Assembly: GCA_039707465.1 (NCBI GenBank)
Contig: CM077643.1
Location: 40,471,105-40,535,104 of the forward strand
Origin: Rhabdophis nuchalis
Taxonomy: Eukaryota; Chordata; Lepidosauria; Squamata; Natricidae
Reading direction: 5' to 3'
Length of the DNA: 64,000 nt
Below, one piece after another: positions 53,342 through 63,192 of this stretch. Numbering within the stretch: the stretch's first letter is position 1; every line of letters starts with the position of its first letter. A model generated the notes under the pieces. The model worked only from the letters and a program-made list of their open reading frames with translations, was not told the origin of the DNA and searched no databases. A program made the translations under genes and the position numbers.

Positions 53342-54310
53342 TGGAGTCAAACTATTCTCCAAAGCACCTGAGAGCAGAACAAGAAGCAATGGGTGGAAAC
53401 TAATCAAGGAGAGAAGCAACTTAGAACTGAGGAGAAATTTCCTGACAGTTAGAACAATTAACCAGTGGAACAGTTTGCCTCCAGAAGTTGTGAATGCCCC
53501 AACACTGGAAGTCTTTAAGAAGATATTAGATAGCCATTTATCTGAAATGGTATAGGGCTTCCTGCCTAGGCAGGGAGTTGGACTAGATGACCTCTGAGGT
53601 CCCTTCCAACTCTGCTATTGTATTGTTGTATTACAGTAGGTAGGCAGATAGGGGAATAGAGAGAGAGGGTTGCCACAAAGAAGAGGGAGTCAAACTATTC
53701 TCCAAAGCACCTGAGAGCAGAACAAGAAGCAATGGGTGGAAACTAATCAAGGAGAGAAGCAACTTAGAACTGAGGAGAAATTTCCTGACAGTTAGAACAA
53801 TTAACCAGTAGAAGAGAAATTGCCTCCAGAAGTTGTGAATGCCCCAACACTGCATGTCTTCAAGAAGATGTTGGATAGCCATTTGTCTGAAATGGTATAG
53901 GGATTCCTGCCTAGGCAGGGGGTTGGACTAGATGACCTCCGAGGTCCCTTCCAACTCTGCTATTGTATTATTGTAGGTAGGTAGATAGGGGAATAGAGAG
54001 AGGGGGTTGCCACAAAGAAGAGGGAGTCAACCTCTTCTCCAAAGCACCTGAGAGCAGAACAAGAAGCAATGGGTGGAAACTAATCAAGGAGAGAAGCACC
54101 TTAGAACTGAGGAGAAATTTCCTGATAGTTAGAACAATTAACCAGTGGAACAGCTTGCCTCCAGAAGTTGTGAATGCCCCAACACTGGAAGTCTTCAAGA
54201 AGATGTTGGATAGCCATTAGTCTGAAATGTTATAGGGCTTCCTGCCTAGGCAGGGAGTTGGACTAGATGACCTCCGAGGTCCCTTCCAACTCTGTTATTG
54301 TATTATAGTA
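53342..54310 (+). repeat. Tandem array of three CR1 3'-end units
   Basis: Three direct units (53342-53637, 53665-53975, 54004-54310) each contain the last ~270 bp of CR1 (AAGCAATGGGTGGAAACTAA to CCCTTCCAACTCTGCTATTG). Each is joined by TAGGTAGATAGGGGAATAGA and GAGAGGG. Unit period is about 325 bp. The junctions are shared, so this is tandem duplication and not three insertions. Confidence 0.93.
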
Positions 54311-54600
54311 GGTAGGTAGATAGGGGAATATATAGATAGGGAGAAATACAGTAGGTAGGTAGGTAGGTAGATAGGGGGATAGATAGAGAGCAAGAAATAC
54401 AGTCGGTTTGTAGGTAGGTAGGTGTAAAGATAGATAGCGAGAAATACAGTAGGTAGGTAGGTAGAGGAGTAGAGAGAGAGGGCGAAATACAGTAGGTAGG
54501 TAGGTAGAGGGATAGAGAAGGGGAAATACAGTAGTTAGGTAGGTAGAGGGATAGATAGAGAGGGAGAAATACAGTAGGTAGGTAGGTAGGTAGATTGGGG
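54311..54600. repeat. TAGG/GAGA minisatellite
   Basis: Repeats of GGTAGGTAGATAGGGG and GAGAAATACAGTAGG, the same unit as 29037-29190. Confidence 0.95.
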
Positions 54601-55884
54601 CTTATATGGTGGTCGTGTGTATGTGTGCAGGTGTAAATCTACACACAGATTGGTTGGCCATTTAACCAGACTGGGCCACAGCAACGCGTGGCCAGGTATA
54701 GCTAGTATAAAATATAAATAAACATATAAACATATATACAAAAATAACAATCATTAAAACTAAATTAAATTAACCCACCCTGTGCTAAAACCAGTTAAAA
54801 ACCACTAATTAAAACATTGATAACTAAAAGCACTGCAGTGTCGAGTAAAATCATGCCAGGCCGGCTTGATGGAAGAAATGCATTTTTAAACGCTGGCGGA
54901 ACAGGCGAAGGTCCGAGATGACACGGAGTTCGGGAGATAGGTCATTCCAGAGGGTTGGGCCCATCACAGAGAAGGCTCTTCCCCTGGGCGTCGCCAACCA
55001 GCATTGCCTGGTTGACAGCACCCAGAGCAGACCCTCTCTGTGGGAGCGGATTGGTTGTAGAGACGTATGGGGCAGCAGATGGTCTCGAAGGTAACTAGGC
55101 CCCGTGCCATGAAGCACCTTGAAGATGGTCATCAAAACCTTGTAACGCACCTGAAAGGTCACAGGCAGCCAGTGCAGCTCGCGCAGGAGCGGTGTTATGT
55201 GGGAATGCCTTGAGGCACCCATAATCACCCGCGCGACCGCATTCTGTACCAACTGCAACCTCCGAGTGCATCTCAAGGGAAGCCCCATGTAGAGAGTGTT
55301 ACAATAGTCCAGATGGGAAGTCACGAGTGCTTGAGTGACTGTGCGAAGGGCCTCCCGGTCAAGTAAGGGGCGCAATTGGCGGACCAGGCAGACCTGGTAA
55401 AACGCCCTCCTGGCCACGGCCGTCACCTGGTCCTCCAGGGACAGCCGGGAATCCAGGAGGACTCCTAAATTGTGCGCCCTCTCCACAGGGGCCAGTACTT
55501 TGCCCCCCATGGCAAGTATTTCGCCCCCTCATCTGGCGAAACTGGGGGGCCAGAAACCACAGCCACCCGGTCTTGGACGGGTTGAGTTTGAGTTTGTTGC
55601 TGCCCATCCAGATCCGTACGGCCTCCAAACACTGGGACATCACCTCAACGGCATCGTTGGGTGGTTTGGGATAGAGATGTACAACTGAGTATCATCAGTG
55701 TACAGATGGTACTCTACCCCAAAACCACGGATGATCTCACCCAGCAGCTTCATATACGTGTTGAACAGGAGTGGCGAGAGGACCGAGCCCTGCGGCACCC
55801 CACAAGTGAGGGGCCAGGAAGTCGACCTCTGCCCTTCTGTCAACATGAATTGCGACCGACCGGAGAGGTAGGAGGAGAACCACC

Positions 55885-56441
55885 GTCAAACGGTGCCTCC
55901 CACCCCAGCCCCCCCAGTCGGCGCAAATGAGCCATCTTTTGCTCGTTTTCCCCCCAGCTCCCCCAAGCACTCTGCAAGCCCCCCAAAGCAATTCATGCCT
56001 TTTTTTAAATTGGGCCCATTTTTGCAAAAAACAGGCCATTTTGGGGAGGTTTGCAAAGTGCAAAAATATTTTTTTCCCCTTTCGGGAAGCTATTTAGTTA
56101 GAGTGGTTGATGAGAATTACAGTGAGTGTCCCAGCAGAAACAGTTTTAGGTGCTACAGGTTATCAGTGATTTCCTTCTCCAGCACATGGATAAATACACC
56201 TGGAAACATCTACCTACCTACCTACTCTCTCCCTCTCCCTATCTACCTACTGTATTTCTCTCTCTCCCCCTTCTATCTACCTATATACCTAGCTAGCTAG
56301 CTTCTCTCTGTCTGTCTGTCACTCTTTCTCCCTCCCTCCCTATTTACTATATTTCTCTCTCTCCCTCTCTCTATTTCTCTCTCTCTATCCCTCTACCTAC
56401 CTACCTATCTACATACACACCCTCCCTCCCTACCTACTGTA

Positions 56442-56477
<36 letters not shown>

Positions 56478-56711
56478 CCCTCTTTATCTATCTACCTACC
56501 TTCTCTCTCCCTCTCCCTACTGTATTTCTCTCTCTCCCCCTTCTATCTACCTATATACCTAGCTAGCTAGCTTCTCTCTGTCTGTCTGTCTCTCTCTTTC
56601 TCCCTCCCTCCCTATCTACTATATTTCTCTCTCTCCCTCTCTCTATTTCTCTCTCTATATCCCTCTACCTACCTACCTATCTACATACACACCCTCCCTC
56701 CCTACCTACTG

Positions 56712-56779
<68 letters not shown>

Positions 56780-56955
56780 TTTATCTATCTATCTACCTAC
56801 CTTCTCTCTCTCTCTCCCTACCTACTGTATTTTTCTCTCTTTCTCTCCCTCTCTATCCCTCTATCTACCTACCTACTTTTTTTAAAAAAATGCCTCTTCA
56901 AAACCTGGGTGCATCTTATACTCTGGTGCGTCTTATGCTCCAAAAAATACGGCAA
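55885..56955. mobile_element. Composite MITE carrying a CTAC/CT minisatellite, second copy
   Basis: The spacer (AAGCACTCTGCAAGCCCCC, CATTTTGGGGAGGTTTGC), the minisatellite and the right end (GGTGCGTCTTATGCTCCA, then AAAAATACGGCA) match 8744-9768. The left terminus is missing: the element abuts the L2-like LINE directly. Confidence 0.78.
56211..56870 (+). repeat. CTAC/CT minisatellite with 270-bp higher-order duplication
   Basis: The phrase CTACTGTATTTCTCTC recurs several times. The block from about 56247 to 56515 is repeated at 56516-56800, including ATATACCTAGCTAGCTAGCT and CTACATACACACCCTCCCTC. Confidence 0.93.
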
Positions 56956-57007
56956 TTTCTGACAGCATACAATAATATAGGCAGAAGCCAATATTGATTC
57001 ATATACT

Positions 57008-57090
57008 CCTTCATGCTGACTCTGTAAACTACTTAGGGCTATAAAGTACTATGAAGCAGTATATAAGTCTAAGTGCTATTGCTGCCCTAC
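57008..57090 (+). mobile_element. tRNA-derived SINE 3' half
   Basis: ATGCTGACTCTGTAAACTAC, then TTAGGGCTATAAAGTACTAT and AAGTCTAAGTGCTATTGCTG are the 3' half of the Sauria-type SINE. The head is absent. Confidence 0.8.
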
Positions 57091-57966
57091 TATTATTTAG
57101 GGCTTGTGAGAGAAGTAGAATGTGCAGGCATGAGGCAAGGCTGACGTGTGAACAACCAAATTCAGTTCTGATAAATCAATTTAGATGCAATCTGTAATAA
57201 AGCCCCTCAAATCTCAATAGTTCTGCACAATACTAATGCAACTAGCTTTCAAACCTTCCCACATGCCCGGGATTTAACAGGCCTGATAAAAAGCTTTTAT
57301 TTTTCTTGATCAACAATGGAGAAGCAAATGGAATCAATATGCAGTTGAATACCTCTACAGTGCAGGATATGTTGCTATGGCAATAAGATAAGAATCAATG
57401 GGAGTGGCATGCATGTGTCTACGAGTGTGTAAGAAAAAGAGAGAGGATGTAAAAGTTCCAGATAATGATCCTGATTTGCACAAATGTGCACACAACTATA
57501 GTTTGCTTTGAACTCACAGAGCTATTATATCAGCTCTTTGTCCTGAAATCATCTGTTAGCAGTTCCTACCTCTACTGCCAAAGAAAAGCCAAGTGCAAAA
57601 TGAGCTCTTCTCCATCTGCTAAGCATTTTCAAGCTTATTAGAAATGGTTTAGGGAACAGATTCCAAATCAATTGCCTTCAGGATTAAAATATGCAAATAT
57701 TCAATGTGTTCACACTCAGACCAATTAACTTAAATCAGACCCCGGAGTTGCAGAGGTCGCTTGTTTTTCTGAACTGCTCACATAACAAGGCTTGAACTTC
57801 TATATCTTCTGCAAGCCCAATTATACAGAATATGTATGTTTTATCTTTTTGCTATTTTTTAAATGTTCTTCCAGACTGACGTCCCTCTTAGAGTTCAAGA
57901 GCAAAGGTAACAATGAGTTTGTACCACCGTAAGGGTTGATTTATAAAAGCAGAAAATATTCTCTGG
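57091..57966. other. Repeat-poor DNA, candidate conserved noncoding segment
   Basis: No transposon motif or coding frame from about 57110 to 57950. Confidence 0.35.
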
Positions 57967-57967
57967 A

Positions 57968-58491
57968 CAAGATCACGTGAAGTGTTAATACCACTTTATA
58001 ATGCCACACTTGGAATGCTGTATTCAGTTTTGGTCGCCATGGTGTAGAAAAGATGTGGAGACTCTGGAAAGAGTGAAGAGAAGAGCAACAAAGATGATTA
58101 GGGTACTAAACATATGAGGAACAGTTGCAGGAACTGGGTATGTTTAGTTTAATGAAAAGAAGGACCAGGGGAGACATGATAGCAGCATTCCAATATCTCA
58201 GGGGCTGCCACAAAGAAGAGGGAGTCAAATTATTCTCCAAAGCACTTGAGAGTAGAAGAAGTAATGGGTGGAAAGCAATCAAGGAGAGAAGCAACTTAGA
58301 ACTGAGGAGAAATTTCCTGACAGCGAGAACAATTAATCAATGCAACAGCTTGCCTCCAGAAGTAGTGAATGCTCCAACACTGGAAGTCTTTAAGAAGATG
58401 TTGGATAGCCATTTGTCTGAAATGGCATAGGGTTTCCTCCCTAGGCGGGGGGTTGGACTAGAAGACCTCCAAGGTCCCTTCCAACTCTGCT
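57968..58491 (+). mobile_element. CR1 LINE, C-terminal ORF2 and tail
   Basis: Starts near GATCACGTGAAGTGTTAATA (the [11 protein letters not shown] region, damaged). It then encodes SLMKRRTRGDMIAAFQYLRG and RRNFLTARTINQCNSLPPEV before the standard tail. A few in-frame losses. Confidence 0.92.
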
Positions 58492-58569
58492 ATTGTATTG
58501 TATTGTATTGTATTGTATTGTATTGCATTGTATTGTATTGTATTGTATTGTATTGTATTGTATTGTATT
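58492..58569 (+). repeat. (TATTG)n pentanucleotide microsatellite
   Basis: About 15 TATTG units with one CATTG variant, directly at the CR1 3' end. Confidence 0.97.
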
Positions 58570-58570
58570 G

Positions 58571-58969
58571 ACACATTTATCTCAAAAATGCCCAGGTGGG
58601 GTGGGGAGAGAAGGCAATAATGCAAATAGCGAGATTGTAATGTTGGGTAGCTCACAGGTTGATACAGCTCTTCAGGATGCATCCTAGGATTTCTAATCCT
58701 TAAAAGTTTAAGTTCACAATATATTTTAACACACTGTTAATATTAATAATACAATTAGATTACCAATCCTAAACTTCCACCTTCTAACTTTAGCTTGGAA
58801 TAAGCACAAAGTATTGACTTGGTGCACTGGAACAACAGATAAACCTTCAGTTTTGTAGAAGCAATTTTGTGTTCTTTAGTTCCTGTCAACTTTCCCTCCT
58901 TCCAATTTTATCTAACTTATCCATCCTTGACTCAGCAGCAGCAGCAGTAATGACTAAGCTCGGTCCTCA
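58571..58969. other. Unannotated DNA
   Basis: No gene or repeat recognised. Confidence 0.4.
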
Positions 58970-59235
58970 CTCCAGAGCAGGAGTGTCAAACTCAAGGCCT
59001 GCAGGGTGCTTAAATCTGACCCATGGGGCTGGCCTGGAAACAGCAAAGGACTGGCCCACGGTGCCTCAGTCAGGAAATATGGAGCTTCATTTTCACTGGC
59101 AGAGGGCTGCATTGTGACTTAAATGGCGACCTAAAATGGGGCATGTGTGTGTGGGAGGGTCCCCTGAACTCTGTTATCGCTGGCAGAGGGCTATCAAAAC
59201 AGGCTAAAAACAAAACAAAAGGAGAAATGTTTCCG

Positions 59236-59870
59236 CTTTTGCATTTGAGCATGGGGCTCCCCTTGAGGTGCACCTGGAGGCTCCAGCTAGTCCAGAATGC
59301 GGCCGCGCGAGGGATCCTGGGAGTGTCTCGATACTCCCATGTAACACCTCTCTTGCGCGAGCTGCATTGGCTGCCTGTGGGCTTCCAGGTGCGCTTCAAG
59401 GTGCTAGTAACCATCTTTGAAGCTCTCCATGGCACGGGACCTGGCTACTTGCGGGACCGCCTCCTACCACATACCTCCCTTAGACCTGTCCGCTCCCACA
59501 GAGTGGGCCTCCTCAGGGTGCCATCCTCCGGACAATGCCAACGGGTGGCCCCCAGGGGGAGAGCCTTCTCTGTGGCGGGGCCTGCCCTGTGGAATGACCT
59601 ACCCCCTGACCTTCGTACCATCACAGACCTACGCCTCTTCCGCCGGGCATTAAAGACACATCTATTTCATGAGGCCGGCCTGGCTTAGTTTTTAATGGGT
59701 ATAGTTTTAATTGATTTTAACCCTTTCCTAAATTTTTAGCACAGACCTTAATTTAATTCATTTTTAACTGTTTGTACTGTATTGTATTATATTTTTATAT
59801 TTCTGTGCACCGCCCCGAGTCCCTTCGGGGAGATAGGGCGGTATATAAATTTGACAAATAAATAAATAAA
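59236..59870 (+). mobile_element. L2-like LINE, C-terminal RT and full 3' end
   Basis: Encodes HMGLPLRCTWRLQLVQNAAA-like sequence, HVTPLLRELHWLPV and RAFSVAGPALWNDLPPDL. The 3' UTR and the terminus GCACCGCCCCGAGTCCCTTC, then GGGGAGATAGGGCGG, and an AAATA tail follow. It is intact over about 145 codons and 5' truncated; probably a young copy. Confidence 0.93.
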
Positions 59871-60180
59871 GAAGGGACAGGAAAGGAGAAAGGGAAAGAC
59901 AAAGAAAAAGAAGGAAGCATGGGAAGAGAGCAAGGAAGGGAAAAAAAGGAAAGAAGGAAAAGCTGCTGTGGCCTGGTGGTAGAGCTCTTGCCTCACAAGC
60001 AGGAGGTTGTGAGTTCGATCCTAGGTAGAGACAGATGTAGGATCTCCTGCTTGGGCAGGGGGTTGGACTAGATGACCAGCAAGAGCCCTTCCAACTCTGT
60101 TAATGTGTTAAAGAAGAAGAAAGGAGACTGAAGAGAGAAGGGAAAAGAAGAAAAGGAAAGAAGGAAGGAAGGAAGGATGG
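59871..60180 (+). repeat. Purine-rich (GGAA)n tract interrupted by a SINE
   Basis: GAAGGGA/GGAAAGA repeats at 59871-59955 and 60108-60178 flank the SINE, which seems to have inserted into a purine tract. Confidence 0.8.
59958..60108 (+). mobile_element. Short tRNA-derived SINE with CR1-type tail
   Basis: A box (CTGGTGGTAGAGCTC), B box (GAGTTCGATCC), a short linker, then GGGGGTTGGACTAGATGACC and CCCTTCCAACTCTGTTAATG. At 150 bp it is almost only a tRNA head fused to the CR1 3' end. Confidence 0.88.
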
Positions 60181-60431
60181 CGATTATAATGAGTGAGTGG
60201 GGGCTCATGGAAGACCTGCCTTAGCACTTGGCCACCCAAGTGACACAAGTGAAATCGAGTGGGCCACGCCCACCATGACCATGCCCACCTACCCACCCCT
60301 CTGGCTGCACACACAGCGACCCTCCAAGGTCAAACACAACCCTGATGTGGCCCTCTATGAAATCGAGTTTGACACCCCTGCTCTAGAGCAATGACTCTAC
60401 TGGCATTGTTCCGGGGACACAGCAAAAGGCA

Positions 60432-60783
60432 TAGGTAGTCCTTGTCTTTTTTTGACTTTTGCTCCTTTTTAATGACCTTTTTGCCCCAGCGGTTAAGCTA
60501 ACTACTGCAGTTGTTAAGTGAACCATACAAATCTGGTTCCCGCCATTGACTTTGCTTGTTGGAAGCCAGCTGGGAAGTCTCACAAATGGCAATCACATGA
60601 CCCAGGGGGGCTGCAACCGTCATAAATACAAACCGTTCCAAGTGCCCAAATGTTGATCACGTGACTGTGGAAATGCCCTGATGGTTCTAAGAGTGAAAGC
60701 AAGTCATAAGTCACTTTCTTCAGTGCCATTGCAAGTTTGAACAGTCATTCAATGAATGGTTGTAAGTCAAAGACTATTTGTAC
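60432..60783. mobile_element. Non-autonomous DNA element
   Basis: The left end AGGTAGTCCTTGTCTTTTTT and right end GTAAGTCAAAGACTATTTGT are inverted. The interior TTGATCACGTGACTGTGGAA and TGACTTTGCTTGTTGGAAGC match the 32329 family in reverse. Confidence 0.75.
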
Positions 60784-60924
60784 TTCGTTGTGCTGTTCCT
60801 TCCCAGCATGATTTTGGTTAAAAATAATATGCATGTTTATAGCGTTTAGGATTACTAATCTAAATACACACGCACAGACACAATATTTTTGTATCATTTG
60901 CTTTGTTTTAGCTTTCTTTTAAAA

Positions 60925-61076
60925 CTCTGTTAGAATAGGGTTATTGTAATTTAATCTAATTTTAGATATTTATATTGTTGTATGTTTTTATGTTTTATAT
61001 TCCCTGTGCACCGCCCCAAGTCCCTTCGGGGAGAGGGAGCGGTATACAAATAAACATTCAATTCAATTCAATTCAG
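60925..61076 (+). mobile_element. L2-like LINE 3' UTR with (AATTC)n tail
   Basis: CTGTGCACCGCCCCAAGTCC, then CTTCGGGGAGAGGGAGCGG and TATACAAATAAA end in four AATTC-type units. No coding part. Confidence 0.85.
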
Positions 61077-62286
61077 TAAAATAAAGTTAACAGCATTGCC
61101 TTTTGTAGATTTGGCCTTTTCCCCCTCTTTTGATCACCCAAGAGAAACATATTACCAAATGTGAATGGTTATTTCTCTTTTCCTAGTAACTCAAAAAATT
61201 ATTAATATTTTTAATCAATATAAACAGACGCAGCTTTCATAGTCACTGTGAACATAGTCATTATTATACTGAGATATTTTACTAGGCTAGGAATGATTTT
61301 AAAAAATACTAGATAGCATTCATTTTTTATTTTTATGGAAGATTTCTATTTAGTTTGCTAGAGATCTTTTATCAATCCTAATTTCTTTGTGGGAAAATTG
61401 TTGCAGTTCACAAGAGTGTGAAACATTTTGAGTCACTGGTTCTTTCCTAAAGAAATCTTATAAATAAATTGCATCCAGGATAATGGCAGCAAATTTGGAT
61501 GATTAATATAATAGGCTGCTCCAATTTGTTATTTTAAAAAGGTGGCACAGAAAACAGATTATTCTTACTTGTTAATTTGAATCTGAGCCACAGTGGGGCC
61601 TATTTTTGTACCAGATAGTTGGGAAAATGTCATTATTCCAAGTGTTGTTTTTTTCATCCAGGCTTGGGGGTCTCTCTTTCTCTCTAGCTCTCCTCCCTTC
61701 TCCCTTTACAGGAATGAGAGTTTGTGCAGCCAATTTAATTAGGTAAAGGTTAGCCAGCACACAAAAAATGTAATATTGTGCATAATGACTCTAACCTTTA
61801 CAAGATGCCTATAAATGAAAAGACATGTTTACAAAAGTGACTTCCAGAGGCAGGGAAAAATATACAGGGCAGCTAATACATGGAGAGATGCCACAAGCAT
61901 CTCTATTCACAAGCGTTGGTATCGGTGTGATTGCAGATTTTTTTTACCTTTCGAAAAACAAGTGAAAGGTAGAAAATGGGCAACCATGGTGAAAAGAAAA
62001 TGAGTGGCTCTGTTTGATCTTTGAGTTAGCTTTGTAAGCACTACAAGAGGCCCCACAAGCAGACTCTACTTGGTAGGTCTTGGTACACAGGTTGCTGACA
62101 CTGAAGGAGTTTGGGATCCTTCCATGGACCTGAAAGTGAATTGGTCTTTACAGTCCAGTGTAAATAAGAGAAGGCTAATGTCCTTTCATACTGGTAAAGG
62201 AAAATATCTGTAGCTCGAGATTGAAATGAGAGGACTTTGGTGCCATTGTGCACCAAAAGTCAGATGAGTCAAGGAGATAGAGGGGG
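61077..62286. other. Unannotated, mostly repeat-poor DNA
   Basis: No gene or repeat family recognised. 61190-61900 is AT-rich and non-repetitive. Confidence 0.4.
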
Positions 62287-62790
62287 TGCCTGGGTTACCA
62301 TTGGGGCCTGTAGAAGGCACTGAGGAGCAGGAAGTCTCAGAGACAAATGCAGAGTAGGAGAGACAGCTGTTTTTAGGCCCTGGACTGAGCGAGGGAGAGG
62401 AGCAGCTGGGGCCTGTCCCAGATGTGCATATGCTCAGAGAAGTGCGGAGAGGAGAGCAAGGACTGAGGGCCCGCTATCCAGGAAAAGAAGGAGATGTTAA
62501 CAAGCCCCTCCCTGGCTGGGATATAAGGAAGATGCAGGTGGGAGGAAGCGGTTGTTGGAGACAACCATTCATGCTCCAGAAGAGTTCTCTCCGGTGGATT
62601 CTTTTCCAGGATTTCCTTGCCACTATCCAGGTTGGTCAGGACTCTTTGTGTTGGGATTGAATTGCTAATTGAGGCTCCCTGCGTGGAACTCAAAGACCGC
62701 TATGACTCGTGAATCACCTAAGGATGTGTGACCTGGAGCTTTGTCAGGGAATGTCATGTATTCCTGCCTTTCTCCTCACAAGTAGGTGGG
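62287..62790 (+). mobile_element. Probable LTR related to LTR-F
   Basis: GAGGAGCAGCTGGGGCCTGT, then CCCAGATGTGCATATGC parallel LTR-F (GAACAGCTGGAGCCTGTTCC, CAGTGTGCACATGTGC on its strand). A TATA-like GGGATATAAGG is at about 62517-62527. The boundaries and target duplication are not resolved. Confidence 0.5.
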
Positions 62791-62816
62791 GCTCGTGAAG
62801 GCTGGGTTCAGAACAG

Positions 62817-62929
62817 GTGCTCTCTGAGCTTGGCTATTCTCTTGCAGGCGTTTCATTATCTCAAGTAATTTTATTACCCTAGTTTGGGTTCGAAACATCT
62901 GCAAGAAAACAAGAAACCTCAGAGAGCAC
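62817..62929. repeat. Foldback element with GTGCTCTCTGAG ends, second copy
   Basis: GTGCTCTCTGAGCTTGGCTA and GCAGGCGTTTCATTATC are inverted at the right as CGAAACATCTGCAAG and CTCAGAGAGCAC. Homologous to 25568-25699. Both copies lie just beside an LTR-F-type sequence. Confidence 0.8.
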
Positions 62930-62947
62930 CAAGGACCCCCTCTCCCA

Positions 62948-63190
62948 CAGGTGAAATTCAGCAGGTTCTGACAGGTTCTGGAGAACCATTAGCAGAAATG
63001 TTGAGTAGTTCGGAGAATCGGCAAATACCACTTCTGGCTGTTTCCAGAGTGGGGAGGAAATGGAGATTTTGCAGTATCCTTCCGCCAGGAGTGGGGAGGA
63101 AATGGAGATTTTGCAATACCCTTCCCCTGCCACGCCCACCAAGCCACGCCCACAGAACCGGTAGTAAAAGAAAAATGCATTTCACCACTG
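62948..63190. mobile_element. hAT-type non-autonomous element
   Basis: The termini CAGGTGAAATTCAGC and GCATTTCACCACTG are inverted. A direct repeat of GGAGTGGGGAGGAAATGGAG lies inside. The flanks match only loosely (CTCTCCCA, TCTCTCCA). Confidence 0.82.
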
Positions 63191-63192
63191 TC

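Larger units (their letters stand above)
53092..54705 (+). mobile_element. Helitron-like element (long copy)
   Basis: It starts A|TCTATATAAATAAAAATG and ends ATAGCTAG|T. A stem CTGG(G)CCAC / GTGGCCAG (about 54671-54694) precedes the end by some ten bases, a Helitron signature. The flanking LINE is continuous across the insertion with no target duplication, as expected. It carries the CR1-tail array and a TAGG minisatellite; no Rep-helicase. Confidence 0.78.
52999..55880 (-). mobile_element. L2-like LINE split by a Helitron-like element
   Basis: The terminal (TTTA)n and UTR (52999-53091) resume at 54706 with A-rich UTR and then minus-strand coding. It includes an RT block (TCGVPQGSVLSPLLFNTYMK, HLYTDDTQLYISIP), a SNKLKLNPSKT region and the HITPLLRELHWLPV C-terminus. 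The catalytic Y-A-D-D is Y-T-D-D. A frameshift occurs around 55500. This is the longest L2-like copy here. Confidence 0.93.
58978..60380. mobile_element. hAT-type element split by later insertions
   Basis: The left end CAGGAGTGTCAAACTCAAGG and right end CGAGTTTGACACCCCTG belong to the 44992 family. The flanks CTCCAGAG (58970-58977) and CTCTAGAG (60381-60388) agree at 7 of 8. Between them lie an L2-like LINE, purine-rich DNA and a SINE. Confidence 0.88.

Noticed and set aside
53342..54310. Regular repeats and spacers suggestive of a CRISPR-like array
   Set aside because: The units are about 325 bp of CR1 tail, the genome is vertebrate, and there are no short repeats with unique spacers.
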